A stretch of DNA of 64,000 bases from UBA8612 sp045642685 (GTDB lineage Bacteria > Bacillota > Clostridia > Oscillospirales > Acutalibacteraceae). The stretch spans positions 1 to 64,000 of the forward strand of contig JAZUJI010000056.1 of the NCBI GenBank assembly GCA_045642685.1, written 5' to 3'. Below are positions 51,447-59,540 of the stretch, piece by piece. The position numbers and the translations under genes are program-made. Numbering within the stretch: position 1 is the stretch's first letter; each line of letters opens with the position of its first letter. The notes under the pieces were generated by a model that saw nothing but the letters and a program-made list of their open reading frames with translations, was not told where the DNA came from and did not search any database.

Positions 51447-53330
51447 ATGAGCGATAAGGAAAAACACCACGGGCACGAACACGCCGAAAACCCGAAGAAG
51501 AATATTCTTAAAATTCTTATTGCGGCTGGATTGGCAGTCGGTGCTTTTGGGCTGTGCCGATTTGTTCCTTTATCTGCCGGCGGTGAGCTGCTGCTGTGGC
51601 TGATCCCCTACGGATTGATTTCCTGCGAAACATGGTTTGAGGCACTTCATAACCTGCTTCACGGCGAAGTGTTTGATGAAGCTTTTCTGATGAGCGTTGC
51701 CTCAGCCGGTGCCTTGATTCTGGGCGATTACCCGGAGGCGGTGCTGGTGATGCTCCTGTTTCAAATCGGTGAGTTGTTTGAGAGCTATGCCGTCGGCAAA
51801 AGCCGCCGTTCCATTGAGCAGATGATGGCGATTCGCCCCGATGTTGCCCGGGTCGTGCGCGGCGAAGCAGCTGTGGCAGTGAATCCGGAAGAAGTAAAAA
51901 CCGGCGAGGTGATCGAAATTCGCCCCGGGGAACGAATCCCCTTGGACGGTGTGGTGCTTTCGGGTAGCTCAACGGTGGATACCTCTGCCTTAACCGGCGA
52001 ATCATGCCCGGCTGCGGCGGCAGCGGGTGATGAGGTGCTCAGCGGCTGTGTGAACCAAAGCGGACTATTGCGGGTGCAGGTCACAAAACCGTTTCGTCAG
52101 TCAACGGTCAACAAGGTTCTGGAGCTGGTACAATACGCCGAAAGCCAAAAGGCAAAAAGAGAAACTTTCATTCACCGTTTTTCCAAAATCTATACACCGT
52201 GCGTGGTCGGCTTTGCGCTGCTGCTGGCGGTCGTACCGGGTATTTTCACGAAGGATTTTGCCGCATGGTTTTCACGGGCTTGTGTGTTTCTGGTCATTTC
52301 CTGCCCCTGCGCTCTGGTGATTTCTGTGCCGCTGGCTTACTTTTGCGGCATCGGTGCGGCTTCCCGGCACGGCATCCTGATAAAGGGAAGCTGTGCGCTG
52401 GATGCACTTGCCAAAACCGGAACGGTCGTTCTGGACAAAACGGGGACTCTGACAAAAGGCGTGTTCCGTGTAACAGCAGTCCACGCCGACAGAATGGATG
52501 AACAACGGCTGTTGTCGCTGGCGGCGGCACTTGAGCAAGGCTCCAATCACCCGGTTGCACGCAGCATTGTGCAGGCGTGTGAAGCGGCACCTGAACCGGT
52601 GAGCGAGGTCGAAGAACTTGCCGGTCGTGGTGTGCGAGGCGTTGTGGGCGGTCGGACGGTGTATGTCGGCAGCGATAAATGGATGGATGAGCTTGGGCTG
52701 CCGTGGTATCCCTGTCACCGGGTCGGAACAACGGTACACATGGCGGCGGATGGTGAATATCTCGGGCATATCGTGGTTTCGGATGAGATGAAAGCCGAAT
52801 CGGCACCGGCGATTGAAAAGCTGAGAAAAATCGGTGTCACAAAAACGGTGATGCTCACCGGTGATGCAGCCGAAATCGGGCAGGCAGCTGCAAGGGAATT
52901 GAAGCTTGACGAAGTATTTACGAAGCTGCTCCCCGGGGATAAATTGAAAAAAACGGAGGAGCTGCTCCGGCACAAGCCGAATCGCTCGACCCTTGCCTTT
53001 GTCGGGGACGGCATGAACGATGCAGCGGTTCTGACCCGTGCCGATGTCGGAATCGCTATGGGCGGAATCGGTTCCGATGCAGCGATCGAGGCGGCAGATG
53101 TGGTGCTGATGGATGATAACCCACTGAAAATTCCGCTTGCCATTCAGCTTGCCGGGCGCACGCTTCGTGTGGTGAAAGAAAATATCATATTTTCGCTGGC
53201 TGTAAAACTGCTTGTTATGGTGCTCGGACTGCTCGGTTTGGCACCGATGGGCTTAGCGGTGTTCGCCGATGTCGGCGTAACGATGCTGGTGATCCTCAAC
53301 GCAATGCGTCTTTTGAAAACAGAACAATAA
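51447..53330 (+). CDS. Heavy-metal P1B-type ATPase (Zn/Cd/Co efflux)
   Basis: A 627-residue metal-exporting ATPase. The N-terminus is short and His-rich (KHHGHEHAE) instead of an HMA domain. Membrane helices, the actuator motif DTSALTGES, the metal-binding C286-P-C288 (ISCPCALVIS), the phosphorylated D330 in VLDKTGTLTKG, NHPVARS and GDGMNDAAVL are all present. The CPC motif and the late KLLVMVLGLLG segment fit the ZntA/CadA group. ATG 51447 with GAGGAG is chosen. The preceding ArsR gene and operator imply induction by Zn or Cd. Confidence 0.94.
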   Translation: MSDKEKHHGHEHAENPKKNILKILIAAGLAVGAFGLCRFVPLSAGGELLLWLIPYGLISCETWFEALHNLLHGEVFDEAFLMSVASAGALILGDYPEAVLVMLLFQIGELFESYAVGKSRRSIEQMMAIRPDVARVVRGEAAVAVNPEEVKTGEVIEIRPGERIPLDGVVLSGSSTVDTSALTGESCPAAAAAGDEVLSGCVNQSGLLRVQVTKPFRQSTVNKVLELVQYAESQKAKRETFIHRFSKIYTPCVVGFALLLAVVPGIFTKDFAAWFSRACVFLVISCPCALVISVPLAYFCGIGAASRHGILIKGSCALDALAKTGTVVLDKTGTLTKGVFRVTAVHADRMDEQRLLSLAAALEQGSNHPVARSIVQACEAAPEPVSEVEELAGRGVRGVVGGRTVYVGSDKWMDELGLPWYPCHRVGTTVHMAADGEYLGHIVVSDEMKAESAPAIEKLRKIGVTKTVMLTGDAAEIGQAAARELKLDEVFTKLLPGDKLKKTEELLRHKPNRSTLAFVGDGMNDAAVLTRADVGIAMGGIGSDAAIEAADVVLMDDNPLKIPLAIQLAGRTLRVVKENIIFSLAVKLLVMVLGLLGLAPMGLAVFADVGVTMLVILNAMRLLKTEQ

Positions 53331-53381
53331 AAAAGTCTTCCCCTCTGCACTCAGTGTGATTGCCTTGGGAAAGACTTTTTT
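53329..53381. terminator. Bidirectional terminator between the ATPase and phosphoesterase genes
   Basis: AAAAAAGTCTTCCC and GGGAAAGACTTTTTT pair with one bulge around a 24-base loop, serving the two convergent genes. Confidence 0.75.
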
Positions 53382-53394
53382 GATTTGATCTTTA

Positions 53395-54540
53395 TCAGAA
53401 TTTCAACACATAGATAAATGAGCGAATCAGCGCAGCAAACAGATTAACAACCGAAAAAACGACCTTTTCCAAGGGACTGTCGGCGGTGCGGTAATCCTCC
53501 GAATCGGTCTGCTGTGTGAACACACCGTTCCGATATGTGTAGAGGGTGGTGTTCACCTGCGAGGGATCGTCCTTGCAGATGGTGACGGTGCGTATGCCGT
53601 AGGGGGACGGCTTGGCAAACTGGCAGCCGTAGGTCACCCCGAGAGTCATGCCGTCATACACGCCCGTGTAGCCGTCCAGATGAATGTCACCGAAAAAGGC
53701 GGCAACGGTGTTTTTTTGCTTGAGAACAGGGAATTGAGCGGAGGTATTGCCGGGCAGGCACGGGTCTTCGGTGTGACCGCTTGCTACGGCATGATTCAGG
53801 CGAACCACTTTCCCCGATGTGAGAATGGCGCCGTCATCGAACAGGGAACATTCTTCAAACAGATTGCCCGTTTCGGCGATCGGGTTATGTTCAAACGCAT
53901 AACAGGGTACCCCTTGCGTCGGGTAATTCTTCAGCCATTCGAGCTGCCCGTCCGTAAACCCTCTGGCGTTGTCAAGGGCAAACAAGCCGCAAACCGGGCG
54001 TCCGTCCGCTTCCAGAGAAATATAAGTGTCAATGTGACCGTCTGTGTCATCACTCATGTCCACGGTAAGGCAATGCGGATATTCGGCAAAAATTTTGAGC
54101 CAGTCTTCGTTTTTCAGCTGCGTGCGGTAGTCGTTGTCGCCCATTGCGATCGCATAAGGGATGCCCGAGCGTTCAAACGGCTCAAACACCGTGTCACAGA
54201 TGGCTTTGACATTGGCAAATGTTTTTTCATAATCGCCTTTTACAAGCACGCCCTCGTGAAATGGCTGCGCATCGCTGACCAGGTCACCAAAACGGGAATC
54301 CTCAGCAATATCGCCCGAGAGAATGATTAGATCCGGCTTTGCGGTTTGGATGGCTTTGCTCAAAAACTCATTCAGCCCGTGCGCCGGATAAGCATCGTCC
54401 TGCGGGTCGGAAATCTGCAGAATGGTGAATGTGTCTTTACTGCCGAAGGAACAGGTCGGAGCCTGAACGGCCAATGCGTTCAAGGTCAAAGCAAAAAGCA
54501 GGAATACAACTGAAATTACGGAATAAATCTTCTTCATCAT
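53395..54540 (-). CDS. Secreted metallophosphoesterase-like protein with altered metal motifs
   Basis: A 381-residue protein with a signal peptide (ISVVFLLFALTLNALAVQA) and a possible C-terminal hydrophobic segment (KVVFSVVNLFAALIRSFIYVL). It belongs to the calcineurin-like superfamily: ISDPQDDAY, IILSGDIAED, MGDNDYRT and FFGDIHLDGYTG take the places of DxH, GDxxD, GNHD and GHxH. The first His is Gln, GNHD is GDND and GHxH is GDIH, so metal binding is weakened or changed. EHNP in the middle supplies a His. It lies downstream of the SCP2/transketolase operon but behind a terminator. Confidence 0.78.
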   Translation of the reverse strand: MMKKIYSVISVVFLLFALTLNALAVQAPTCSFGSKDTFTILQISDPQDDAYPAHGLNEFLSKAIQTAKPDLIILSGDIAEDSRFGDLVSDAQPFHEGVLVKGDYEKTFANVKAICDTVFEPFERSGIPYAIAMGDNDYRTQLKNEDWLKIFAEYPHCLTVDMSDDTDGHIDTYISLEADGRPVCGLFALDNARGFTDGQLEWLKNYPTQGVPCYAFEHNPIAETGNLFEECSLFDDGAILTSGKVVRLNHAVASGHTEDPCLPGNTSAQFPVLKQKNTVAAFFGDIHLDGYTGVYDGMTLGVTYGCQFAKPSPYGIRTVTICKDDPSQVNTTLYTYRNGVFTQQTDSEDYRTADSPLEKVVFSVVNLFAALIRSFIYVLKF

Positions 54541-54552
54541 TATTCTCCGATT

Positions 54553-54583
54553 GAAAAAGCACCGCAGACTGAGAAGCCTGCGG
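54553..54583 (-). terminator. Terminator of the SCP2/aminotransferase/transketolase operon
   Basis: On the reverse strand CCGCAG and CTGCGG enclose a 10-base loop and are followed by TGCTTTTT, about 20 bp after the last stop. Confidence 0.7.
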
Positions 54584-54602
54584 CGCAGAATAAGTGTGTG
54601 GA

Positions 54603-55418
54603 TCAGCCCTGTGCGTAAGCACCGACCTGAAGCATAAAGTTGCCGAACTGAGCACCGAATTCGGGGCCGCCGTCCATTATGATTCTGCCGTTCTTGGTTG
54701 CGTCAAGCATATCGTCCGTTCCGAGAAGGGTGCCGAGGGCGCTCTTGAAGGAATCGAAGCGAAGTGTGAAGAAAGGCATAGCTCTCTTGTATTCGCCTCT
54801 GCCGGCTCTTGATTTGCCTGCTTTAATGCGGATGAAGGCAGATACCTCAGGGTGATCATTCACCGCCAGTGCATAAACACGGTCGGGGCTGGGCGCAGTC
54901 CAAGCGTTGATTTCGGGGTGACCGTGCTTGTTCAGCGCACTGATGCCGCTTGTCAGCAAATAGAAGAAGCACTTGACCATAAGAGCCTGCGTTTCTTCAT
55001 CTTCGGGAGCCTCTTTTGCGGTGAGCAGGCTGCTCATTTTAAGAAGCACCGACATAAACGCGATGAATGTGCTCATATTTTTTGCAATACCCTTCATTTT
55101 GGGAAGCGTCTTGGGGCCGATGCTGCCCTTGAAAAACGCATTCATCTGCTCAACGGTCTTAAATTCAAGCTCGATATTGGTATGCTCTGCATCGCATACA
55201 CGATCGGCATGAACAAGCCATTCGCCCGAATTGATAACAAAGTGTGTTGCATATTTGCCATCGGGTGCATCGGGATCCAATGCGCTTATCTGAATGACCG
55301 CATGGGTTTTTTCAAACTTTTTGGCAAGCGAGGGAACATCATTGGCAATCGTCTTCATGAGCGGAAGAGCACCGCAGAGGAATACTTTATTGGTAAAAAT
55401 ATCTTCTCTTGAAGCCAT
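54603..55418 (-). CDS. SCP2-like (sterol-carrier-type) lipid-binding protein, distal copy
   Basis: A 271-residue soluble protein. Two SCP2-like beta/alpha halves are suggested: FVINSGEWLVHADRV with TNIELEFKTVEQMNAFFKG, and VSAFIRIKAG with MPFFTLRFDSFKSALGTLLG, joined by a helical middle (STFIAFMSVLLKMSSLL). The same layout is seen in the first gene of the operon (58648-59406), so the two are diverged paralogues. SCP2 domains bind fatty acyl or other hydrophobic ligands in a tunnel. It lies 30 bp after the transketolase C-terminal gene and closes the operon. Confidence 0.6.
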   Translation of the reverse strand: MASREDIFTNKVFLCGALPLMKTIANDVPSLAKKFEKTHAVIQISALDPDAPDGKYATHFVINSGEWLVHADRVCDAEHTNIELEFKTVEQMNAFFKGSIGPKTLPKMKGIAKNMSTFIAFMSVLLKMSSLLTAKEAPEDEETQALMVKCFFYLLTSGISALNKHGHPEINAWTAPSPDRVYALAVNDHPEVSAFIRIKAGKSRAGRGEYKRAMPFFTLRFDSFKSALGTLLGTDDMLDATKNGRIIMDGGPEFGAQFGNFMLQVGAYAQG

Positions 55419-55448
55419 ATCTATCTGTCCTTTCTGTTGCTCTTCTTA

Positions 55449-56456
55449 TCAATACTCGTCGTCCCAGTTGTCGTCTTCTTCAAAGTCCTTCTTCATAACT
55501 TCACGGACGGATGCAATGATGCCGTTTGCATCAATGCCGGCATCTGCCATGATGTCTTCCTGAAGACCGATCATAGCAAAGCCCTTGTGACCGAGCATCT
55601 TGAATGCACAGGCCTTACCGCTTTCAACAACAACTTCGGATACCGCTGAGCCGAGACCGCCTGTTACGAGGTGATCCTCAACGGTGATGATTCTTCTGGT
55701 TTCCATGACCGCCTTGAGAATAGCATCCTTGTCAATGGGCTTGATGGTGTGCATATCGAGCACACGAACACTCAAACCGTCGGCGTTTGCAAGGAACTCA
55801 GCAGCCTGCTTGGCCTGGAATACGCAGGAGCCGCAGGCGATAACGGTAATATCGGTACCTTCGTTGACGGTAACAGCCTTACCGACTTCAAAGCCGTAGT
55901 CCATATCGGTGTAGAGAACACGGTCAAAACCACGGTTGATGCGGATATAGAAAGGACCTTCCTGAGCGTAAGCTGCGTTGACTGCGTTGGCGGTTTCGAT
56001 ACCGTCTGCCGGGCAGATAACGGTCAGGTTGGGCATAGCTCTGGTGATGGCAAGGTCGGTGATGGCATGGTGCGTGGAGCCTGCCTGACCGAACGAGGTG
56101 CCGGAATGGGTGGCAACGATTTTAACATTTGCTTTCTGATAGCAGATGTCGGTGTGAAGCTGGTCGCAGGCTCTCATGGAGGTGAAAGCCGAAAAGCCGG
56201 AAACGAACGGAGTGATGCCCGCTTTTGCCATACCGGCGGCAACGCCGAACATATCCTGTTCTGCGATACCGACATTGATGACTCTTTCGGGGCAGGTTTT
56301 CAGAACATCACCGAGCTTTGTTGACTTTGCAAGGTCAGCTGTAATGGCAACAACCTTGGGGTCATTCATCATAATATCCGATATTGCCTTGCCGTAAATT
56401 TCAGCGGTAGCAACCTCGGTCTGATCGATTGCGTTATAAACAAATCCGCCTGCCAT
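55449..56456 (-). CDS. Transketolase-like enzyme, C-terminal (pyrimidine-binding and transketolase-C) subunit
   Basis: A 335-residue split-transketolase subunit. It shows VINVGIAEQDMFGVAAGMA with the cofactor-activating Glu, SGFSAFTSMRACDQL, HSGTSFGQAGSTHHAITDLA and the C-terminal domain VRVLDMHTIKPID. With the adjacent N-terminal subunit it should form a ThDP-dependent enzyme moving a two-carbon ketol unit. It follows the N-terminal subunit by 2 bp. The context with an aminotransferase and SCP2-like proteins suggests a specialised rather than pentose-phosphate role. Confidence 0.9.
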   Translation of the reverse strand: MAGGFVYNAIDQTEVATAEIYGKAISDIMMNDPKVVAITADLAKSTKLGDVLKTCPERVINVGIAEQDMFGVAAGMAKAGITPFVSGFSAFTSMRACDQLHTDICYQKANVKIVATHSGTSFGQAGSTHHAITDLAITRAMPNLTVICPADGIETANAVNAAYAQEGPFYIRINRGFDRVLYTDMDYGFEVGKAVTVNEGTDITVIACGSCVFQAKQAAEFLANADGLSVRVLDMHTIKPIDKDAILKAVMETRRIITVEDHLVTGGLGSAVSEVVVESGKACAFKMLGHKGFAMIGLQEDIMADAGIDANGIIASVREVMKKDFEEDDNWDDEY

Positions 56457-56458
56457 GA

Positions 56459-57337
56459 TTATTTGCCCTCCTTCTCTGCTCTTGCTTTGCGTTCTGCATA
56501 GGTTGCATCGAGCTCTTTCTTATGCTTTTCAAATGTGTCATCATCGATCGCCATGTAGTGGCAGTGATAGTCGCCTGCAACAGAGGTAAGACCGCAGCCC
56601 TTGACCGTATCCATCAGGATGCAGGTGGGAGCGCAGGGCTCTTTGGAGCGCTCGATTGCAATGTCGATCGCATCGCACAGCTCTTTGATGTTGTTGCCGT
56701 CAACCTTGATGGTGTTGAAGCCGAAAGCGGTAAGCTTATCGGCAAGAGGTTCGAGCTTCATAACTTCTTCGGTCGGACCGTCGATCATGCAATGGTTTCT
56801 GTCAACAAAAACGATGCAGTTTGAAAGCTGATAGTGGTTCATTGTCATGAAGCCTTCCCAGTTGGAGCCTTCACCAAGCTCGCCGTCACCGGTGACAACA
56901 TAGGTAAGGTAGCTTTTGCCGAGAAGTCTGGCAGCAAGGGCAGTACCGGCGGCAATGGAGGGACCGTGACCGAGTGAACCGGTCGAAGCGTCAACGCCGA
57001 CAACCTTGTTGGAGTCAAGGTGCATACCCATCTTTGAGCCGGAAAGGTTAAAGGTTTTGAGCATTTCGGGGTCATTGAAGCCCTTATCGCAAAGTACGGG
57101 AGCATATGCAATAGCAGCATGACCCTTTGAAAGAATAAATCTGTCTCTGTCTTCCCACTTGGGTTCGTCAACCTTTATATTAAGGTATTTATGATACATA
57201 ACCGTGAGAAGATCCATGACGGACATACCGCCGCCGAGGTGACCGCTGCCTGCCCACACGGTGGTCTGAAGGCAAAGGTGGCGCAGCTCATTCGCTTTCT
57301 TTTCAAGGGCAAGCCATTCATCCTTTTTCAAAGGCAT
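56459..57337 (-). CDS. Transketolase-like enzyme, N-terminal (ThDP-binding) subunit
   Basis: A 292-residue subunit with TVWAGSGHLGGGMSVMDLLT, DRFILSKGHAAIAYAP, SLGHGPSIAAGTALAARL and the ThDP/Mg motif VVTGDGELGEGSNWEG continuing to VFVDRNHCMIDGPTEE. Split transketolases of this size are common in Clostridia and archaea, and several act in amino-sugar or secondary pathways. An AGGAGGAAA site precedes the ATG. It lies between the aminotransferase and the C-terminal subunit. Confidence 0.92.
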   Translation of the reverse strand: MPLKKDEWLALEKKANELRHLCLQTTVWAGSGHLGGGMSVMDLLTVMYHKYLNIKVDEPKWEDRDRFILSKGHAAIAYAPVLCDKGFNDPEMLKTFNLSGSKMGMHLDSNKVVGVDASTGSLGHGPSIAAGTALAARLLGKSYLTYVVTGDGELGEGSNWEGFMTMNHYQLSNCIVFVDRNHCMIDGPTEEVMKLEPLADKLTAFGFNTIKVDGNNIKELCDAIDIAIERSKEPCAPTCILMDTVKGCGLTSVAGDYHCHYMAIDDDTFEKHKKELDATYAERKARAEKEGK

Positions 57338-57369
57338 ATCATTTTCCTCCTGTTGTGTTTATTTGTTAT

Positions 57370-58632
57370 TCAGAAAAGCTCGGGGTGATTTTTGGCAACT
57401 GCTTTGAAAGCCTCGTCTGCCACTTCAACCGTCAGGTCAATGTCCTTGTCGGTGATGGCGGCGTTCATGAAGTGGTTGTGGTGGCTTGCAAAGAATACGC
57501 CTCTCTTGACACATTCGGCGATCCATTCCTGATGAAGCATCATGCTGTCATCGTTGGCGATTCTGAGGTAGAACAAAGCAGGTTCACCGGAAACGACCAG
57601 GTTGAAGCCGTTATTAGCGGCGGCATCCTTCAAGCCGTTGGTGAGCTTAAGACCCTTTTCACGGAACAGGGTCGGGGTGTCGAGCTTCTTCATCTTGTTG
57701 ATGCAGGCGATACCTGCGGCAAACGGGACACAGCTCATCCAGTAGCTGCCGGTGTAGGACAGAGAGCTGACAGCACTCTTGAGGGATTCTTTACCGCACA
57801 GGCAGGAAACATTCCAGCCGTTGGCGATTGCTTTGCAGAAGCAGATGAGGTCTGCCTCAAAGCCGTAGAAATGGTCGGAACCTGCCAGGTCAAGGCGGAA
57901 GCCGGCACGAACATCATCCACGATCAGGACAATGCCTTTACGGGTGCAAAGCTCACGAACCTTCTGCCAGTAGCCGTCTGCCGGAAGCTCGTTGTCCTTA
58001 TAGTTGCCGTGCATATAGGGCGTTGCGATGAAAGCGGCAACCTCGTTGTCGTTTTCGGCAACCAGCTTTTCGAGTGCCTCAAAGTCGTTCCAGTCAACAT
58101 AAAGGTTGTTGGCAACATCCTCGGGAACAACGCCGGGGTAGTCGACCTTCTGGGTCCAGGGAGAAATGCCGTGATAGAAGCCGTTGACGAAGATGATCTT
58201 TTTGCGGTGGGTGGCTGCACGGGCGGTCATGATGGCGCAGGTGGTCACATCGTTGCCGTTCTTAGCGAAGAAAGCCCAGTCAGCGGTTGCAACGGTGTCA
58301 ACCATCAGCTCAGCAAATTCGACCATGATTTTGTTCGGGGAGGTGGTGCAGTTGCCGAGTTTGGACTGCGCAATGGCAGCGGCATCAACATCCTTGTCGC
58401 AGTAACCCAGAACATTGGGGCCGTAGGCGCACATATAGTCGATGTACTTGTTGTCGTCCACATCCCAGAAATAAGCACCCTTGGCGTGGTCGCCGAACAG
58501 CGGCCAGTCGGATACGGGGATGAAGTTGCCTTCGGCAGGGCCGAGGTGACCGTAAACACCGGAGGGGATCACTTTGGTTGCACGGTTAAAATATTCACGG
58601 CTTTTGTCGTGTTCATAAATCGGAAAACTCAT
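57370..58632 (-). CDS. Class III PLP-dependent aminotransferase (glutamate-1-semialdehyde aminomutase-like)
   Basis: A 420-residue fold-type I PLP enzyme. ATKVIPSGVYGHLGP at the N-terminus, FFAKNGNDVTTCAI for phosphate binding, IVDDVRAGFRLD with the ring-N Asp, and the Schiff-base Lys in CFCKAIANGWNVSCL identify a class III transaminase close to the HemL-like branch. No haem genes are nearby, so a role in 5-aminolevulinate synthesis is unlikely. Working beside a transketolase, it may aminate a ketose or keto-lipid product. It lies 15 bp after the first SCP2-like gene and 32 bp before the transketolase gene. Confidence 0.88.
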   Translation of the reverse strand: MSFPIYEHDKSREYFNRATKVIPSGVYGHLGPAEGNFIPVSDWPLFGDHAKGAYFWDVDDNKYIDYMCAYGPNVLGYCDKDVDAAAIAQSKLGNCTTSPNKIMVEFAELMVDTVATADWAFFAKNGNDVTTCAIMTARAATHRKKIIFVNGFYHGISPWTQKVDYPGVVPEDVANNLYVDWNDFEALEKLVAENDNEVAAFIATPYMHGNYKDNELPADGYWQKVRELCTRKGIVLIVDDVRAGFRLDLAGSDHFYGFEADLICFCKAIANGWNVSCLCGKESLKSAVSSLSYTGSYWMSCVPFAAGIACINKMKKLDTPTLFREKGLKLTNGLKDAAANNGFNLVVSGEPALFYLRIANDDSMMLHQEWIAECVKRGVFFASHHNHFMNAAITDKDIDLTVEVADEAFKAVAKNHPELF

Positions 58633-58647
58633 CTTGCAGTACCTCCG

Positions 58648-59406
58648 TTATGCCAGATACAGAGCTACTCGGTCGAGTATTCTGTTCAGGTTGTCTATCA
58701 TGTTGATCATGCCGCGCATCTCAATGGAGCCTTCACCGATGCAGGCAACGGCGTTGACTTTGCCGTCAAACAAATCACGGGCAAGGTCAATGCTTTCAAA
58801 TCTCATCAAAGCTCTGGGGTTCTCACAGGCCTTTTTGATGGTGACAAGTTTGTGATCCTTGACACGGATGGTGGCGGCAGGACCGTCCTTGATGCCGAAG
58901 GCGATTTCACCGTCGGGAATCAGGTGAGCGGAGAACTTGCCGATTTCATCGTTGTTGGCGATCTGAGCCAAAGCGACGGAGATGGTGTAGAACATCAGCT
59001 TTGTGCTGATCTCAAAGAATTCACGGTCTTCAAGGTCTTTGGGGTCGGGGCGCATGAAAGCGGTCAGACGATCGGTCAGAGCGGTGAAGGTCTTGAGCAG
59101 GAAACCGATGTGGGTAAGGCCCTTGGTGGGGATGGGGGTAACGGTTCCGTCAAACAAGCCGTTGAATTTTTCGCAGGAAGCGAAGGGGATTTTGATGGTG
59201 CAGTCACCCAGACCCTGTTCAAGACGGCATTTGCCGTTCTTGAAGTAAAGAGTGGCTTTCGGACCGCCGGCCACATCGAAGCCGATGGAGATCGGTTTCT
59301 GGTTTGAAAGCATTGCGCTTGAAGCGGTATCAAGCTCGCAAAGGTTTTCAAGAGTGCCGAAAATAGCATACATATTGATGTATGCCATTGTTCTTGAATC
59401 TGTCAA
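58648..59406 (-). CDS. SCP2-like lipid-binding protein, proximal copy
   Basis: A 252-residue protein with the SCP2-type patterns KATLYFKNGKCRLEQGLGDCTIKI ... CEKFNGLFDGTVTP (cited in parts KATLYFKNGK and KFNGLFDGTV) and a second half PAATIRVKDHKLVTI ... RFESIDLARDLFDGKVNAVACIGEG (cited as FDGKVNAVACIG). The start is TTG 59406, 8 bp after a perfect AAGGAGG site; the open frame reaches 59451 but only before that site. It is the first gene of the five-gene operon, driven by the promoter at 59475. Paralogous to the last gene of the operon (54603-55418). Confidence 0.72.
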   Translation of the reverse strand: MTDSRTMAYINMYAIFGTLENLCELDTASSAMLSNQKPISIGFDVAGGPKATLYFKNGKCRLEQGLGDCTIKIPFASCEKFNGLFDGTVTPIPTKGLTHIGFLLKTFTALTDRLTAFMRPDPKDLEDREFFEISTKLMFYTISVALAQIANNDEIGKFSAHLIPDGEIAFGIKDGPAATIRVKDHKLVTIKKACENPRALMRFESIDLARDLFDGKVNAVACIGEGSIEMRGMINMIDNLNRILDRVALYLA

Positions 59407-59437
59407 AGCACATTCCTCCTTGCAAGACGCATGATAA

Positions 59438-59452
59438 TTTTGTGCTTGCACA
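59438..59452. promoter_or_regulatory. TTGTGC-TT-GCACA dyad in the leader of the SCP2 operon
   Basis: TGTGC and GCACA arms flank two bases between promoter and ribosome site. The motif resembles the TTGTGCA-TAT-TGCACAA palindrome upstream of the 48-residue gene at 15528. A shared regulator is possible but unproven. Confidence 0.35.
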
Positions 59453-59474
59453 CTGCGTCTAATATATCATTCTG

Positions 59475-59504
59475 ATTTTACCAAATAATTGCATGGCTTG
59501 TCAA
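59475..59504 (-). promoter_or_regulatory. Promoter of the SCP2/aminotransferase/transketolase operon
   Basis: On the reverse strand TTGACA (59499-59504) and TAAAAT (59475-59480) have an 18-bp spacer. Confidence 0.7.
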
Positions 59505-59540
59505 TCGTTTTAGACGATATTCACAAATATTTTAATAATA

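Noticed and set aside
57370..58632. Assignment of the aminotransferase as hemL
   Set aside because: It resembles the HemL branch, but no other tetrapyrrole genes are nearby and the operon context points elsewhere.
57355..59307. A 650-codon forward open frame across the aminotransferase and SCP2-like genes
   Set aside because: Antisense to two recognisable genes with good ribosome sites. The translation has no known motif and no ribosome site.
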